Of a DNA stretch of 64,000 nt, positions 1-7,743 are shown in pieces; position 1 is the stretch's first letter, and each line of letters opens with the position of its first letter. The translations under genes were made by a program, and so were the position numbers. The stretch spans positions 168,273 through 232,272 of the forward strand of contig NZ_RQEY01000026.1 of NCBI RefSeq assembly GCF_004770105.1. Direction: 5' to 3'. The stretch is from Leptospira andrefontaineae. Its GTDB lineage: Bacteria; Spirochaetota; Leptospiria; Leptospirales; Leptospiraceae. Under the pieces are notes generated by a model that had not been told where the DNA came from, made no database searches, and saw nothing but the letters and a program-made list of their open reading frames with translations.

Positions 1-440
1 TGAGAAGCATTGTCTAAAGTTACCCTTGAATTTGAATCAATTCTTTTACCGAAGACTAATCCTAATTCAATTTCATAATCCAAGAGTTTTACATGTTTTG
101 GTCGGATCACTTTGCCTATAGGTGAAGAAAGGGAAGCATCCGACTTTGTAAAAAACATATTATAGGATTTATCATCTGGGTTTAGGCCTGATTCTATCAA
201 ATGTTGTCTATAGTTTGCGCCTTGGCATACGATCTGACATGGAGCTGTAATAGGAGAGAGGACGGAAACTTTATCTAAAGTATATTTTGTTCCGGTTTTT
301 ATTTTCGCATTCTTTTGAATGGACCCTAAAAATTCTTTCGTGTTGATATCTCCGAGTCCTAAAGAGGTTATTGATCCGTCTTTATAAAATCCCCAATCAA
401 TTTTATTATTTTTCTCAAATCGGATATAATTCTTCGCCAT
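1..440 (-). CDS. FAH-family hydrolase/isomerase, N-terminal part (cut by window edge)
   Basis: The frame opens at an ATG at 440, preceded by a good ribosome site (GGAGAAGAG), and runs off the left edge after about 146 codons. The translation begins [13 protein letters not shown]. It carries the fumarylacetoacetate-hydrolase family pattern: a GANYRQH segment near residue 74, an FFTKSDASL segment and an [13 protein letters not shown] segment with the acidic metal-binding residues. The family acts on acylpyruvates, oxo-hydroxy acids and meta-cleavage products. It starts 10 bases after the dioxygenase stop, so the two are almost certainly co-transcribed and would act in series on a ring-cleavage product. 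MhpD-type hydratases belong to the same superfamily, so hydratase activity is also possible. The C-terminal half is not visible. Confidence 0.85.
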   Translation of the reverse strand, partial: MAKNYIRFEKNNKIDWGFYKDGSITSLGLGDINTKEFLGSIQKNAKIKTGTKYTLDKVSVLSPITAPCQIVCQGANYRQHLIESGLNPDDKSYNMFFTKSDASLSSPIGKVIRPKHVKLLDYEIELGLVFGKRIDSNSRVTLDNAS

Positions 441-450
441 TCTCTTCTCC

Positions 451-1389
451 TTAGTATTTAATCCATTTTCTAGGGGATTTAGAAGCCATTGTTTTCATTT
501 GTATTAATGTTTTGATCCGGATCTCCCTTCCTGCAACTAGTCCCTTGAACAGTTCCTTTAGGGTTTGAAAATTCAATCTGGTGTCTAAAAAATCTTCGGG
601 CATATCCTGCCCCCATTGATACAAACTTTTTCGACTGATCTCATGGAATCCCACAGGAACCGAATGATCGAATTTGTCCCCATCTGTATAATGTTCTACT
701 AACATACCAGCGGGGTCTCTTTCGTAATCGAATACTTGGCTTCCTAATAAATGTCTCCCCAACCCCCAGGCAGGTTTCCAGCCTTTATTGAGTAACCACT
801 CTCTACCTTGAGCGATTTCATCTAAGTCCCTTAACTCGAAGGCACAATGTTCTAAACGATCGTCTGCTCCAGTAGCAATTACAATCGTATGGTGATCGGT
901 CAATCCCTCTCCTCTGTTACATCTAAGAAAAGCCAGAACAGGTTCTTTTGATCCTGGAAGTATTTGAATATCGGAAGGGATCAGTCCGAATGTATTACAA
1001 TACCATTGTGCATTCTTAAAGAATTCCTGCTTTAGAAAAACTGAATGTCCTAATCTAATTACTTCCGGAGGGCCGGAGATACTTGGTTGAGGTGCATTGA
1101 TACGTTTGGTTGTATCAAAATGATTCCAAACTCTTTTAGTATTTGCTCTTGGTATATGATGGATAGGAGAAGAATAAACAGCCTCCACTGGAAGACCGGA
1201 GGGATCAAACAAGGTGACTGATGGAATGTCTCCAAATCTTCCTTTCGGATGAAAGATCGCCCCATCTAATTTTCGTAGTGCAGAAAATTGTTTCTGATCC
1301 GAAACAAAGAATCCAAAGCCGAGCAAAAAATCCCTATTGGCCTTTTCGATGGACCAACAGGGGAATCCGGAGCTGCTTGTTTGAATCAT
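451..1389 (-). CDS. Extradiol (VOC-fold) ring-cleavage dioxygenase with shortened N-terminal module
   Basis: The 312-residue protein resembles catechol/2,3-dihydroxy-aryl dioxygenases built from two vicinal-oxygen-chelate modules. The C-terminal catalytic module looks intact: His115 (GHSVF), His181 (EHCAF) and Glu232 (VEHYTDGD) match the 2-His-1-carboxylate iron ligands. The N-terminal module is short. After [17 protein letters not shown] the text jumps to SALRKLDGA, skipping about 30-35 residues (the LYLRG...HHV...GEP region) usual in this family, and the first iron ligand lies about 30 residues earlier than normal. The start codon lies inside a remnant of another gene on the opposite strand, so the N terminus may be recombinant. 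The enzyme would open a catechol ring for the adjacent FAH-family protein. Activity is uncertain because of the lost segment. Confidence 0.8.
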   Translation of the reverse strand: MIQTSSSGFPCWSIEKANRDFLLGFGFFVSDQKQFSALRKLDGAIFHPKGRFGDIPSVTLFDPSGLPVEAVYSSPIHHIPRANTKRVWNHFDTTKRINAPQPSISGPPEVIRLGHSVFLKQEFFKNAQWYCNTFGLIPSDIQILPGSKEPVLAFLRCNRGEGLTDHHTIVIATGADDRLEHCAFELRDLDEIAQGREWLLNKGWKPAWGLGRHLLGSQVFDYERDPAGMLVEHYTDGDKFDHSVPVGFHEISRKSLYQWGQDMPEDFLDTRLNFQTLKELFKGLVAGREIRIKTLIQMKTMASKSPRKWIKY

Positions 1390-1563
1390 CCACTGAGAGC
1401 AGCTTATTGGCTTGCGAAAAATTTAATAGAGAGAGGCCAAAACCTCAAGGCGGGGGAGATTATTTTATCCGGCGCATTGGGTCCTATGGTGCCTGTTCAA
1501 TCTGGGGATGATCTGGATGTAGAGATTAAGGGACTTGGAAGAGTTACTTGTAAAATGGTTTAA
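1339..1563 (+). pseudogene. 3' remnant of a 2-hydroxypenta-2,4-dienoate hydratase gene (mhpD type)
   Basis: About 75 codons in one frame match the C-terminal end of MhpD/BphH-type hydratases. Visible parts are [35 protein letters not shown] and GLGRVTCKM. The stop is 28 bases before mhpF, the usual partner order. Upstream of about 1339 none of the frames continues the hydratase, and the sequence becomes the antisense of the dioxygenase gene. The gene has therefore lost roughly its first 180-190 codons, most simply through a deletion or inversion junction near 1340-1360. An open frame from an ATG at 1288 could make a 91-residue product, but it would lack most of the active site. Confidence 0.7.
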
Positions 1564-1591
1564 TTCTATATTTATAAATTAGGTTCTTATT

Positions 1592-2548
1592 ATGGAAAGA
1601 AAAGTAAAAACAGCTATCATTGGATCCGGAAATATTGGAACGGATCTAATGATCAAAATTTTGAGAAATTCAAAAGACCTGGAGCTGAGTGCTCTTGTCG
1701 GTATCGACCAAAACTCCGATGGATTGGCCAGAGCAAATAGATTAGGAGTTCCGACCACTTATAAAGGAGTTCAGGGCTTATTAGAGCTTCCTAATTTTAG
1801 TGAAATAGAGATCGTATTTGATGCTACTTCTGCTTCTTCTCATATTGAGAACGATAGAATATTAAGAAAAGAAAATCAAAATATTCGGATGATCGACTTA
1901 ACTCCCGCTGCAATTGGACCTTATTGTGTGCCGGTAGTAAACCTGGAGCAGAATATAAACCAAAAGAATATTAATATGATCACGTGTGGCGGCCAGGCAA
2001 CTGTTCCGATTGTATACACAGTTTCCAGAATAGTAGATGTCTATTATGCGGAAATTGTTGCCTCCATTAGTAGTATGTCTGCAGGGCCTGGTACTAAGGC
2101 GAATATAGACGAGTTTACGGAGACAACTTCGAAAGCATTGGAATCGGTTGGCGGAGCAAAAAAAGGAAAATCCATCATTGTGATGAATCCTGCAGAGCCT
2201 CCACCAATGATGAGAGATACAATTTATATTCTTTCGAAGTTAGAGGATCAATCTAAGATCGAAACATCGATTTTAGAAATGGTGAGAGAAGTCCAAAGTT
2301 ATGTGCCTGGCTACCGTTTGAAACAAAAAGTTTTATTCGATGTTATTCCTGAAGATAGACCTTTAAAAATTCCTGGTATCGGTGCACTTTCCGGATTAAA
2401 AACCACTATTTTTATAGAAGTGGAAGGAGCGGCACATTATCTGCCTTCTTTCGCAGGGAATCTGGATATAATGACTTCTGCAGCTTTGGCAACTGGAGAA
2501 AGGATATCTAAATTAAAAAACTATAATCTACAGGAGATTGTGAAATGA
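1592..2548 (+). CDS. mhpF: Acetaldehyde dehydrogenase (acylating), MhpF/BphJ type
   Basis: The 318-residue protein converts acetaldehyde, CoA and NAD+ into acetyl-CoA and NADH at the end of meta-cleavage pathways. The N terminus has the Rossmann motif [11 protein letters not shown] (residues 9-19). The catalytic cysteine is Cys132 in [13 protein letters not shown], and [19 protein letters not shown] is typical of the family. Length is normal (about 310). The stop overlaps the aldolase start by four bases (ATGA), fitting the two-enzyme complex in which acetaldehyde is channelled from MhpE to MhpF. The ribosome site is weak; the remnant hydratase frame just upstream may once have coupled translation. 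Confidence 0.93.
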   Translation: MERKVKTAIIGSGNIGTDLMIKILRNSKDLELSALVGIDQNSDGLARANRLGVPTTYKGVQGLLELPNFSEIEIVFDATSASSHIENDRILRKENQNIRMIDLTPAAIGPYCVPVVNLEQNINQKNINMITCGGQATVPIVYTVSRIVDVYYAEIVASISSMSAGPGTKANIDEFTETTSKALESVGGAKKGKSIIVMNPAEPPPMMRDTIYILSKLEDQSKIETSILEMVREVQSYVPGYRLKQKVLFDVIPEDRPLKIPGIGALSGLKTTIFIEVEGAAHYLPSFAGNLDIMTSAALATGERISKLKNYNLQEIVK

Positions 2549-3564
2549 CCCTCCCGGGTAACAAAAAACTTTTTATTTCAGACGTAACTTTGCGGGACGG
2601 AAGTCATGCAATTCGTCATCAATATTCACTTACTCATGTGAATAATATCGTGCAGGCGCTTGATGATGCCAAAGTGGATAGTATAGAAATTGCGCATGGA
2701 GATGGACTCCAAGGGTCCAGTTTTAATTACGGATTTTCGGCTCATACAGATCTGGAGATGATCGAAGAAGCCTCTAAAATCGTAAAACATGCAAAAATTG
2801 CAACTTTACTTCTTCCAGGAATAGGAACTATTCACGATCTTAAAGATGCGTATAACGCAGGCGTCCGTTCCGTTAGGGTAGCGACTCATTGTACAGAAGC
2901 GGACATTTCTAAGCAACATATAGAATATGCGAAACATTTGGGAATAGATACAGTTGGTTTTCTGATGATGAGTCATATGATCTCCTCTCGAAAGTTAGCA
3001 GAACAAGGCAAACTGATGGAAAGTTATGGAGCGGAATGTATTTACGTGGTGGATTCCGGCGGAGCTATGAACATGAACGATATTCGAGATCGTTTTCGTG
3101 CGTTGAAGGATATTCTAAAACCGGAAACCCAAACAGGAATTCATGCTCACCATAATCTTTCCTTAGGAGTAGCTAATTCTATTGTCGCTGTTGAAGAAGG
3201 ATGTGACAGAATTGATGCTAGCCTGGTTGGCATGGGCGCCGGTGCTGGTAATGCCCCTTTAGAAGTATTTATAGCGACAGCCTCTCGTATGAATTGGAAC
3301 CATGGAACTGATCTGTTTATCTTAATGGATGCTGCAGAAGATTTAGTCCGTCCATTACAAGATAGGCCGGTGAGAGTAGATAGGGAAACATTAGCGCTTG
3401 GATACGCAGGCGTTTATTCTAGTTTCTTGCGCCATGCAGAAGAAGCTTCACGAAAATTCGGGGTCAAAACGGTTGATATCCTAATCGAATTAGGCAACCG
3501 TAAAATGGTCGGTGGCCAAGAAGATATGATTGTCGATGTGGCTTTGGATTTGTTGAAAAGGTGA
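2545..3564 (+). CDS. mhpE: 4-hydroxy-2-oxovalerate aldolase, MhpE/BphI type
   Basis: The 339-residue class II pyruvate aldolase splits 4-hydroxy-2-oxovalerate into pyruvate and acetaldehyde. [16 protein letters not shown] (residues 13-28) holds Arg17, Asp18 and His21, matching the catalytic arginine, metal aspartate and catalytic histidine of BphI/Dmp[16 protein letters not shown] near residues 197-211 supplies the metal histidines. The DmpG communication domain is present at the C terminus, and length is typical. The start overlaps the mhpF stop (ATGA) and AGGAG lies just upstream. It should form a channelling complex with MhpF. The hydratase that would normally feed it is a remnant here, so its substrate may come from the FAH-family protein or from a gene outside the window. 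Confidence 0.94.
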   Translation: MTLPGNKKLFISDVTLRDGSHAIRHQYSLTHVNNIVQALDDAKVDSIEIAHGDGLQGSSFNYGFSAHTDLEMIEEASKIVKHAKIATLLLPGIGTIHDLKDAYNAGVRSVRVATHCTEADISKQHIEYAKHLGIDTVGFLMMSHMISSRKLAEQGKLMESYGAECIYVVDSGGAMNMNDIRDRFRALKDILKPETQTGIHAHHNLSLGVANSIVAVEEGCDRIDASLVGMGAGAGNAPLEVFIATASRMNWNHGTDLFILMDAAEDLVRPLQDRPVRVDRETLALGYAGVYSSFLRHAEEASRKFGVKTVDILIELGNRKMVGGQEDMIVDVALDLLKR

Positions 3565-3669
3565 GGCTCGTTAATCTTTTGATAATAAGTTAATTCAAAA
3601 AGGAACCAATTTATTCCAAGGTAAGGTCGAATAATTTTAATACGTTAGCGATTTTTGAAGGAGTAAAAG

Positions 3670-4491
3670 ATGAAACGGTTTGCTTTTCTAATCTCGTTCA
3701 TTCTCGGATTTCCTGAATTGTTAATGGCCGAAATGGTTCCTCGAAATGACTTTTCGACTTATACAGAAGACGCAAATTCTAAAGTTGGATTTTCTAAGGA
3801 TTATTTTTCTTTTTCATTCTTTTACGGAGGATCACTCGGACCTCCAAGCGGTTCATTCATAGATGCAGAAAAAGATTATGATCATAATCTTTTAAACCGG
3901 ATACAAATGGGCGAAGTGAAAAGGAATATAGTAGGAATGCCTGCAATTTCTACATACGATCGTCCGATTTATCAAAGTACAGGTTTATATGGAATCGAGT
4001 TGGAATCCGGATGGACCGATTATATCGGCTACGGATTTACTTTTCAAGGTCAATCTGTTCAGGCTGTTAGACAAAGGGTTCAGAAACAAATCCATTTCGC
4101 ATTGAATGAAGATGTAACAACTTTGCCGAAAGACGTCCAAGTATATTCTGATATATCGGCGTTAACCTTTCTTTCTGCTCATCTTCTTCCTAAACACAAA
4201 TTCGATCCTTACATTAAATTAAAAGCTGGGATAAGTTTTCCAACGAGCGATAATATACATGCAAATTCCCGAGATGATTATTTTGCTCGAAATTCGGCAA
4301 TGACGAATGGGCGGGCTTATTCGTGGGGAATTGGGATTGGCGCGAATTATCATGCTAACTCTAAGTATTTTTATATGGTAGAGTTTTATAAACAAAGTAC
4401 TCGAATCTATTCCGATCAATTTACAGGACGAATATTAAATACTTTTTACCTACAGCTTGGGGTGGGGATTAGACTTGCATTGAATAACTGA
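3670..4491 (+). CDS. Predicted outer-membrane beta-barrel protein of unknown function
   Basis: The 273-residue protein has a signal peptide (MKRFAFLISFILGFPELLMA). The rest is rich in alternating aromatic and polar residues, for example YFSFSFFYGGSLG, YIGYGFTFQGQS, KYFYMVEFYKQS and TFYLQLGVGIRLAL. The last strand ends close to the C terminus, as in outer-membrane barrels. The ribosome site is excellent (GAAGGAG before the ATG at 3670). I do not recognise a named family. It stands alone on the plus strand, about 105 bases after mhpE and convergent with the metallo-hydrolase gene, so a link to the aromatic pathway is not established. Confidence 0.65.
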   Translation: MKRFAFLISFILGFPELLMAEMVPRNDFSTYTEDANSKVGFSKDYFSFSFFYGGSLGPPSGSFIDAEKDYDHNLLNRIQMGEVKRNIVGMPAISTYDRPIYQSTGLYGIELESGWTDYIGYGFTFQGQSVQAVRQRVQKQIHFALNEDVTTLPKDVQVYSDISALTFLSAHLLPKHKFDPYIKLKAGISFPTSDNIHANSRDDYFARNSAMTNGRAYSWGIGIGANYHANSKYFYMVEFYKQSTRIYSDQFTGRILNTFYLQLGVGIRLALNN

Positions 4492-4507
4492 AATAGATTT
4501 AGAAAAT

Positions 4508-5587
4508 TTAATAGATCTGCCCTATTCCTTCTTTCTGTATTATAAAATTACTTAAATTCAATCCAGCATTAAGTAATTCCTTCTTTAATTCTTCAACAGG
4601 TGCGTTTATTGTTTCCTCTGTTTGTTGAAATGTTCCAAAATGTATTCCGATAGAAAGTTTAGAACTTAAATCCTTATGAGCTTGAATCGCATCCGAAGGA
4701 TTCATGTGGACTAACCTCATAAACCATCTAGGCTCATAAGCTCCGATTGGTAAAAGAGAAATATCAGGTTCGCCTAAACGTCTCTTAATTGCCTTATAGT
4801 GAGAAGAATACGCGGCATCACCGCCAAAATATACTCTTCTATTTCCGATTTTGATCATATAACTACCCCATAAACTGCGATTCCAATCGAATATCCCTCT
4901 CGCGGAAAGATGTTGTGTAGGAGCAAATGTCACTTCTGCTTTCTTTTCTATTTTAATCGTTTCCCACCAATCCATTTCTTCTGTATTAGAAATTCCTTCA
5001 GATTGCAGGAGTCCTTTATCTCCCAGTGGAACTAAAAATTTAGGTGAGAATTTTCTATTTAGGTTTTTCAAAGTTTCCAGGTCTAGATGATCATAATGGT
5101 TATGACTTATAACTACCAGATCTATTCGGGGAAGATCCGCCATCTGAATGCCTGGTTCTCTTACTCTTTTTGTTCCGGCCCAACTCACCGGACTGATTCT
5201 CTCGGACCAAACCGGATCAGTAAGAATGTTTATTTCACGGGTTTGGATCAGTACCGTAGCATGATTGATGAAAGTGATCGCTATTTGATCTTTATATAAT
5301 GGAGTTTTAATGGGATTAGTTTGTTCATTTTGAACCTTCTTTGGCCATTCTTCAAGATCAATCGTGGCCAGAAGTTTTAAAATTCTCCATATTCCATTTT
5401 CTTCAACCTGTGTTGGATTGTAAAAACGTTTCCCATCGAAATGATCCGAGTTTGGGTATTTGGTAGACACACAACATGTAAATAAGGTAGAAAAAAGAAA
5501 GAATATATATGGAAGAACAATTATGTTTTTCGATCTTATTCTTGTGATGCCGGTTCTATGATTATCCTTTTTAAAAAATCGGTCCAT
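4508..5587 (-). CDS. NAPE-PLD-like metallo-beta-lactamase-fold lipoprotein
   Basis: The 359-residue protein has the zinc motif SHNHYDH (His162, His164, Asp166, His167). Further family marks are the upstream strand ITFINHATVLIQ, the segment FDWNRSLWGSYMI, RRVYFGGDAAYSSHY (metal aspartate) and LLPIGAYEPRWFM. These segments are characteristic of N-acylphosphatidylethanolamine phospholipase D-like and related bacterial hydrolases. The N terminus is basic, then hydrophobic, ending in LFTCC with Cys38/39 as likely lipidation site, so it is probably membrane anchored. The start at 5587 follows AGAGG at a proper distance. It stands alone, convergent with the preceding gene. The true substrate in bacteria is unknown. 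Confidence 0.85.
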   Translation of the reverse strand: MDRFFKKDNHRTGITRIRSKNIIVLPYIFFLFSTLFTCCVSTKYPNSDHFDGKRFYNPTQVEENGIWRILKLLATIDLEEWPKKVQNEQTNPIKTPLYKDQIAITFINHATVLIQTREINILTDPVWSERISPVSWAGTKRVREPGIQMADLPRIDLVVISHNHYDHLDLETLKNLNRKFSPKFLVPLGDKGLLQSEGISNTEEMDWWETIKIEKKAEVTFAPTQHLSARGIFDWNRSLWGSYMIKIGNRRVYFGGDAAYSSHYKAIKRRLGEPDISLLPIGAYEPRWFMRLVHMNPSDAIQAHKDLSSKLSIGIHFGTFQQTEETINAPVEELKKELLNAGLNLSNFIIQKEGIGQIY

Positions 5588-5775
5588 TTCGATCCTCTTG
5601 CAATTGGCGATGTATATCTAGGATTATAATGGAATTAGAGGGGACGGTAAAGATTCGATACTGCCTTATCATTGCCTAATCCTACCTTATGGAATTTCGG
5701 TTGTAAGATCCCGAAAATAAATTGACTCTCTCTTTAACTTCGCACTATATTTTTTTCCACCTTTGGAGGTTGAAG

Positions 5776-5952
5776 ATGTCTGCAAAATTCGTAATTTATA
5801 AGGATGCTAAAGGAGAATACAGATTTAGATTAAAGGCTGGAAACGGAGAGATTATTGCTTCAAGTGAAGGATATTCTTCTAAACAAGCTTGCGAGAATGG
5901 GATCGAATCTGTTAAGAAAAATGCACCCGGTGCGCCAATCGAAGAAGAGTAG
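5776..5952 (+). CDS. YegP-like DUF1508 small protein
   Basis: The 58-residue protein fits the DUF1508/YegP fold: FVIYKDAKGEYRFRLKAGNG, then GEIIASSEGYSSKQACENGI and a final VKKNAPGAPIE. This is one copy of the roughly 50-residue beta-beta-beta-alpha unit; E. coli YegP has two. I chose the ATG at 5776 because GGAGG (5765-5769) sits six bases upstream; an earlier in-frame ATG at 5722 lacks such a site. The molecular role is unknown. Downstream lies a 16-bp hairpin that probably ends the transcript. Confidence 0.85.
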   Translation: MSAKFVIYKDAKGEYRFRLKAGNGEIIASSEGYSSKQACENGIESVKKNAPGAPIEEE

Positions 5953-5987
5953 TTATTACAAAGTTACCTTCTGCATTAAAGGAACTA

Positions 5988-6034
5988 GAAGAGTATAGTA
6001 TCTGTTTCCTTGTGAAGTAGATATTATACTCTTC
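5988..6034 (+). terminator. Hairpin terminator after the YegP-like gene
   Basis: Arms 5988-6003 (GAAGAGTATAGTATCT) and 6019-6034 (AGATATTATACTCTTC) pair at 15 of 16 positions around a 15-base loop. A T-rich run (CTATTTTCTATTT) follows. It lies 36 bases past the stop of the only upstream plus-strand gene. Confidence 0.55.
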
Positions 6035-6160
6035 GATCTATTTTCTATTTAGCTATTCTATCCATAAAAATTTTAGTAATGATCCCTCAAGCGCCAGTCG
6101 GTGCAAATTTCCATCTATATAATTTAAAATATTTTTCTTTTTACTGAGCAGGATATTTGT

Positions 6161-6214
6161 CAATTGCACTCTCTGTAAAATTGATATTAGTCAATCTCAT
6201 CGAGAGCGCAATTG
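6161..6214. promoter_or_regulatory. Inverted repeat, possible operator or RNA hairpin upstream of the che operon
   Basis: CAATTGCACTCTC (6161-6173) is repeated in inverted form as GAGAGCGCAATTG (6202-6214), one mismatch in 13. TTTGTCAATTG (6156) and TTTGTCAATTT (6218) flank it, giving direct TGTCAATT motifs. It lies about 230 bases before the first chemotaxis gene. It could bind a dimeric regulator or fold in RNA; the sequence does not decide between these. Confidence 0.35.
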
Positions 6215-6446
6215 ATGTTTGTCAATTTTACTGTGTTTTCCTGAAGACAATTGCCTAATGTTTGTGGCCAAAGTTATATTCTTCATACACGCATCAAAAT
6301 GCATTTATATTAATTCTGTTAAGAAATTTCAAAAGTGATAGACTAACGTAAGAATTTAGTTCTATCTCGAGTCTCTAAAATTTGTTCGATTGCGATCTTT
6401 GATCTTCAGCAGAGGAGCGTAATAAGAACAGGAGAAGAAAGCTTAT

Positions 6447-7739
6447 ATGAGCCGGGACTTAGATCAAGTTGTCGATATGCAGGTGCTTTCGGAACAATCC
6501 GGGACTGGGAAAATTCTGATAATAGATGATTCACCGGAGATAGCGTTAGTTTACGATCATTATTGCAGAAAGATGAATTGGGATTTCGATATTGCCTCGA
6601 ACGGTAAAGAAGGAATGAAGAAGTTCCTTTCTGCTTCAAGGCCTTATTCGGTGTATCTTGTCGATCTGGTCATGCCTGAGCAAGATGGAACAACCTTTAT
6701 ACGGGAACTGAAAGAAAAGGATCCAAATGCAATTATTATAGTTCAATCTTCTCTATATGAACCTGAGAAGATTGTTGAGGTAATGAAGTTAGGCGTCTTC
6801 GATTACTTGGTCAAGCCGGTTACGAAAGAAACTTTCGATAGAACGATCACCTTAGCTTTGCAATACAGCACTCTGAGAGATTTTCAAGCCGATATGGAAA
6901 GATCCAATCGTGACGTATTGAAAGAACAGCTGGATTGGTTAACGTATAAAGAATCAATCCGGAAATCCGATGAAAACTCATTATCGCTTTCTACTATAAA
7001 ATCCTTGAATACTTCCTTTTCCCAAGGCTCAGGGATCGGTACTATTCTTTCCCTTATCGATCTACTGAAGATGGGGCATCAAACTACCGAAAACGGAGCA
7101 TTAGTAAATGATGAAATATTAAATCTTCTTTATTCAAGTCAGGATGTTTTAAGAAAGCAATTAGGTGCTTTGTCGACCATTCTATCTTTGGCTGGAGAGC
7201 AAGCGAAGATGGAGGTAATTTCAATATGTAACTTGGTAAATATTTTAACCAAGAGATCTGAGGCATTCCTTCCTTTTTTAGATAAAAAAGATCTGAAGAT
7301 ACGTTTTTCGTCCAGTAAATCGAAAGAATCGGTCAAGATTCAACAGGATTGGATCGGCATCGTATTCGATGAGCTGATCTTGAATGCAATGAAATACTCC
7401 AAGAAGTCGACCTTCATCGATGTTTATTTCGGTAAGATAGACGGATATTTCTGTTTGGCAGTTAAGAATGTTGTCATTTCCGCCCAGCACCTCGTGGATG
7501 AAGAAAATAAAGAGGTCCTAGTGACTCGTCCTTTTTATCGTCTTCTCCCTCCTGTCGAGGAATTTCCTGAATTGGAAAGGTTCGGAATGGGTCTTGGTTT
7601 GACCGCTGTCGATATGATCGTAAACAAACATCGTGGAATATTTAATATTCATAATGTATCAGATCATACTTTGGAAGAGATTGAGCCATGCGTAATGGCT
7701 GAAGCCTTCTTTCCTGTGTTATCAAGGTCGGTACGTTGA
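6447..7739 (+). CDS. Response regulator receiver fused to a degenerate histidine-kinase ATPase domain
   Basis: The 430-residue protein opens the chemotaxis operon. Residues about 22-140 are a receiver domain (KILIIDD, Asp73 in LVDLVMPEQDG, Lys123 in YLVKPV). Residues about 185-250 form the helical region where a DHp hairpin would sit, but no phospho-accepting His is found at the expected place (NTSFSQGSGIGTIL). Residues 300-425 are ATPase-like: the N box (DELILNAMKYS, 308-318) and the G2 glycine loop (GMGLGL, 380-385) are present. The DxGxG loop is replaced by VKNVVISAQ near 339-347. It may be a non-enzymatic scaffold or a CheY-regulated binding protein rather than a kinase. The next gene, cheA, starts four bases after the stop. 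Confidence 0.8.
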   Translation: MSRDLDQVVDMQVLSEQSGTGKILIIDDSPEIALVYDHYCRKMNWDFDIASNGKEGMKKFLSASRPYSVYLVDLVMPEQDGTTFIRELKEKDPNAIIIVQSSLYEPEKIVEVMKLGVFDYLVKPVTKETFDRTITLALQYSTLRDFQADMERSNRDVLKEQLDWLTYKESIRKSDENSLSLSTIKSLNTSFSQGSGIGTILSLIDLLKMGHQTTENGALVNDEILNLLYSSQDVLRKQLGALSTILSLAGEQAKMEVISICNLVNILTKRSEAFLPFLDKKDLKIRFSSSKSKESVKIQQDWIGIVFDELILNAMKYSKKSTFIDVYFGKIDGYFCLAVKNVVISAQHLVDEENKEVLVTRPFYRLLPPVEEFPELERFGMGLGLTAVDMIVNKHRGIFNIHNVSDHTLEEIEPCVMAEAFFPVLSRSVR

Positions 7740-7743
7740 ATAT

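Larger units (their letters stand above)
5953..6446. other. AT-rich intergenic region upstream of the chemotaxis operon
   Basis: This 494-base stretch has no convincing gene. It holds the terminator-like hairpin after the YegP-like gene (5988-6034) and an inverted repeat with repeated TGTCAATT motifs (6156-6231), listed separately. The chemotaxis promoter must lie in or after this repeat. AGGAGAAG about 12-18 bases before the ATG at 6447 is a plausible if slightly distant ribosome site. Confidence 0.6.
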
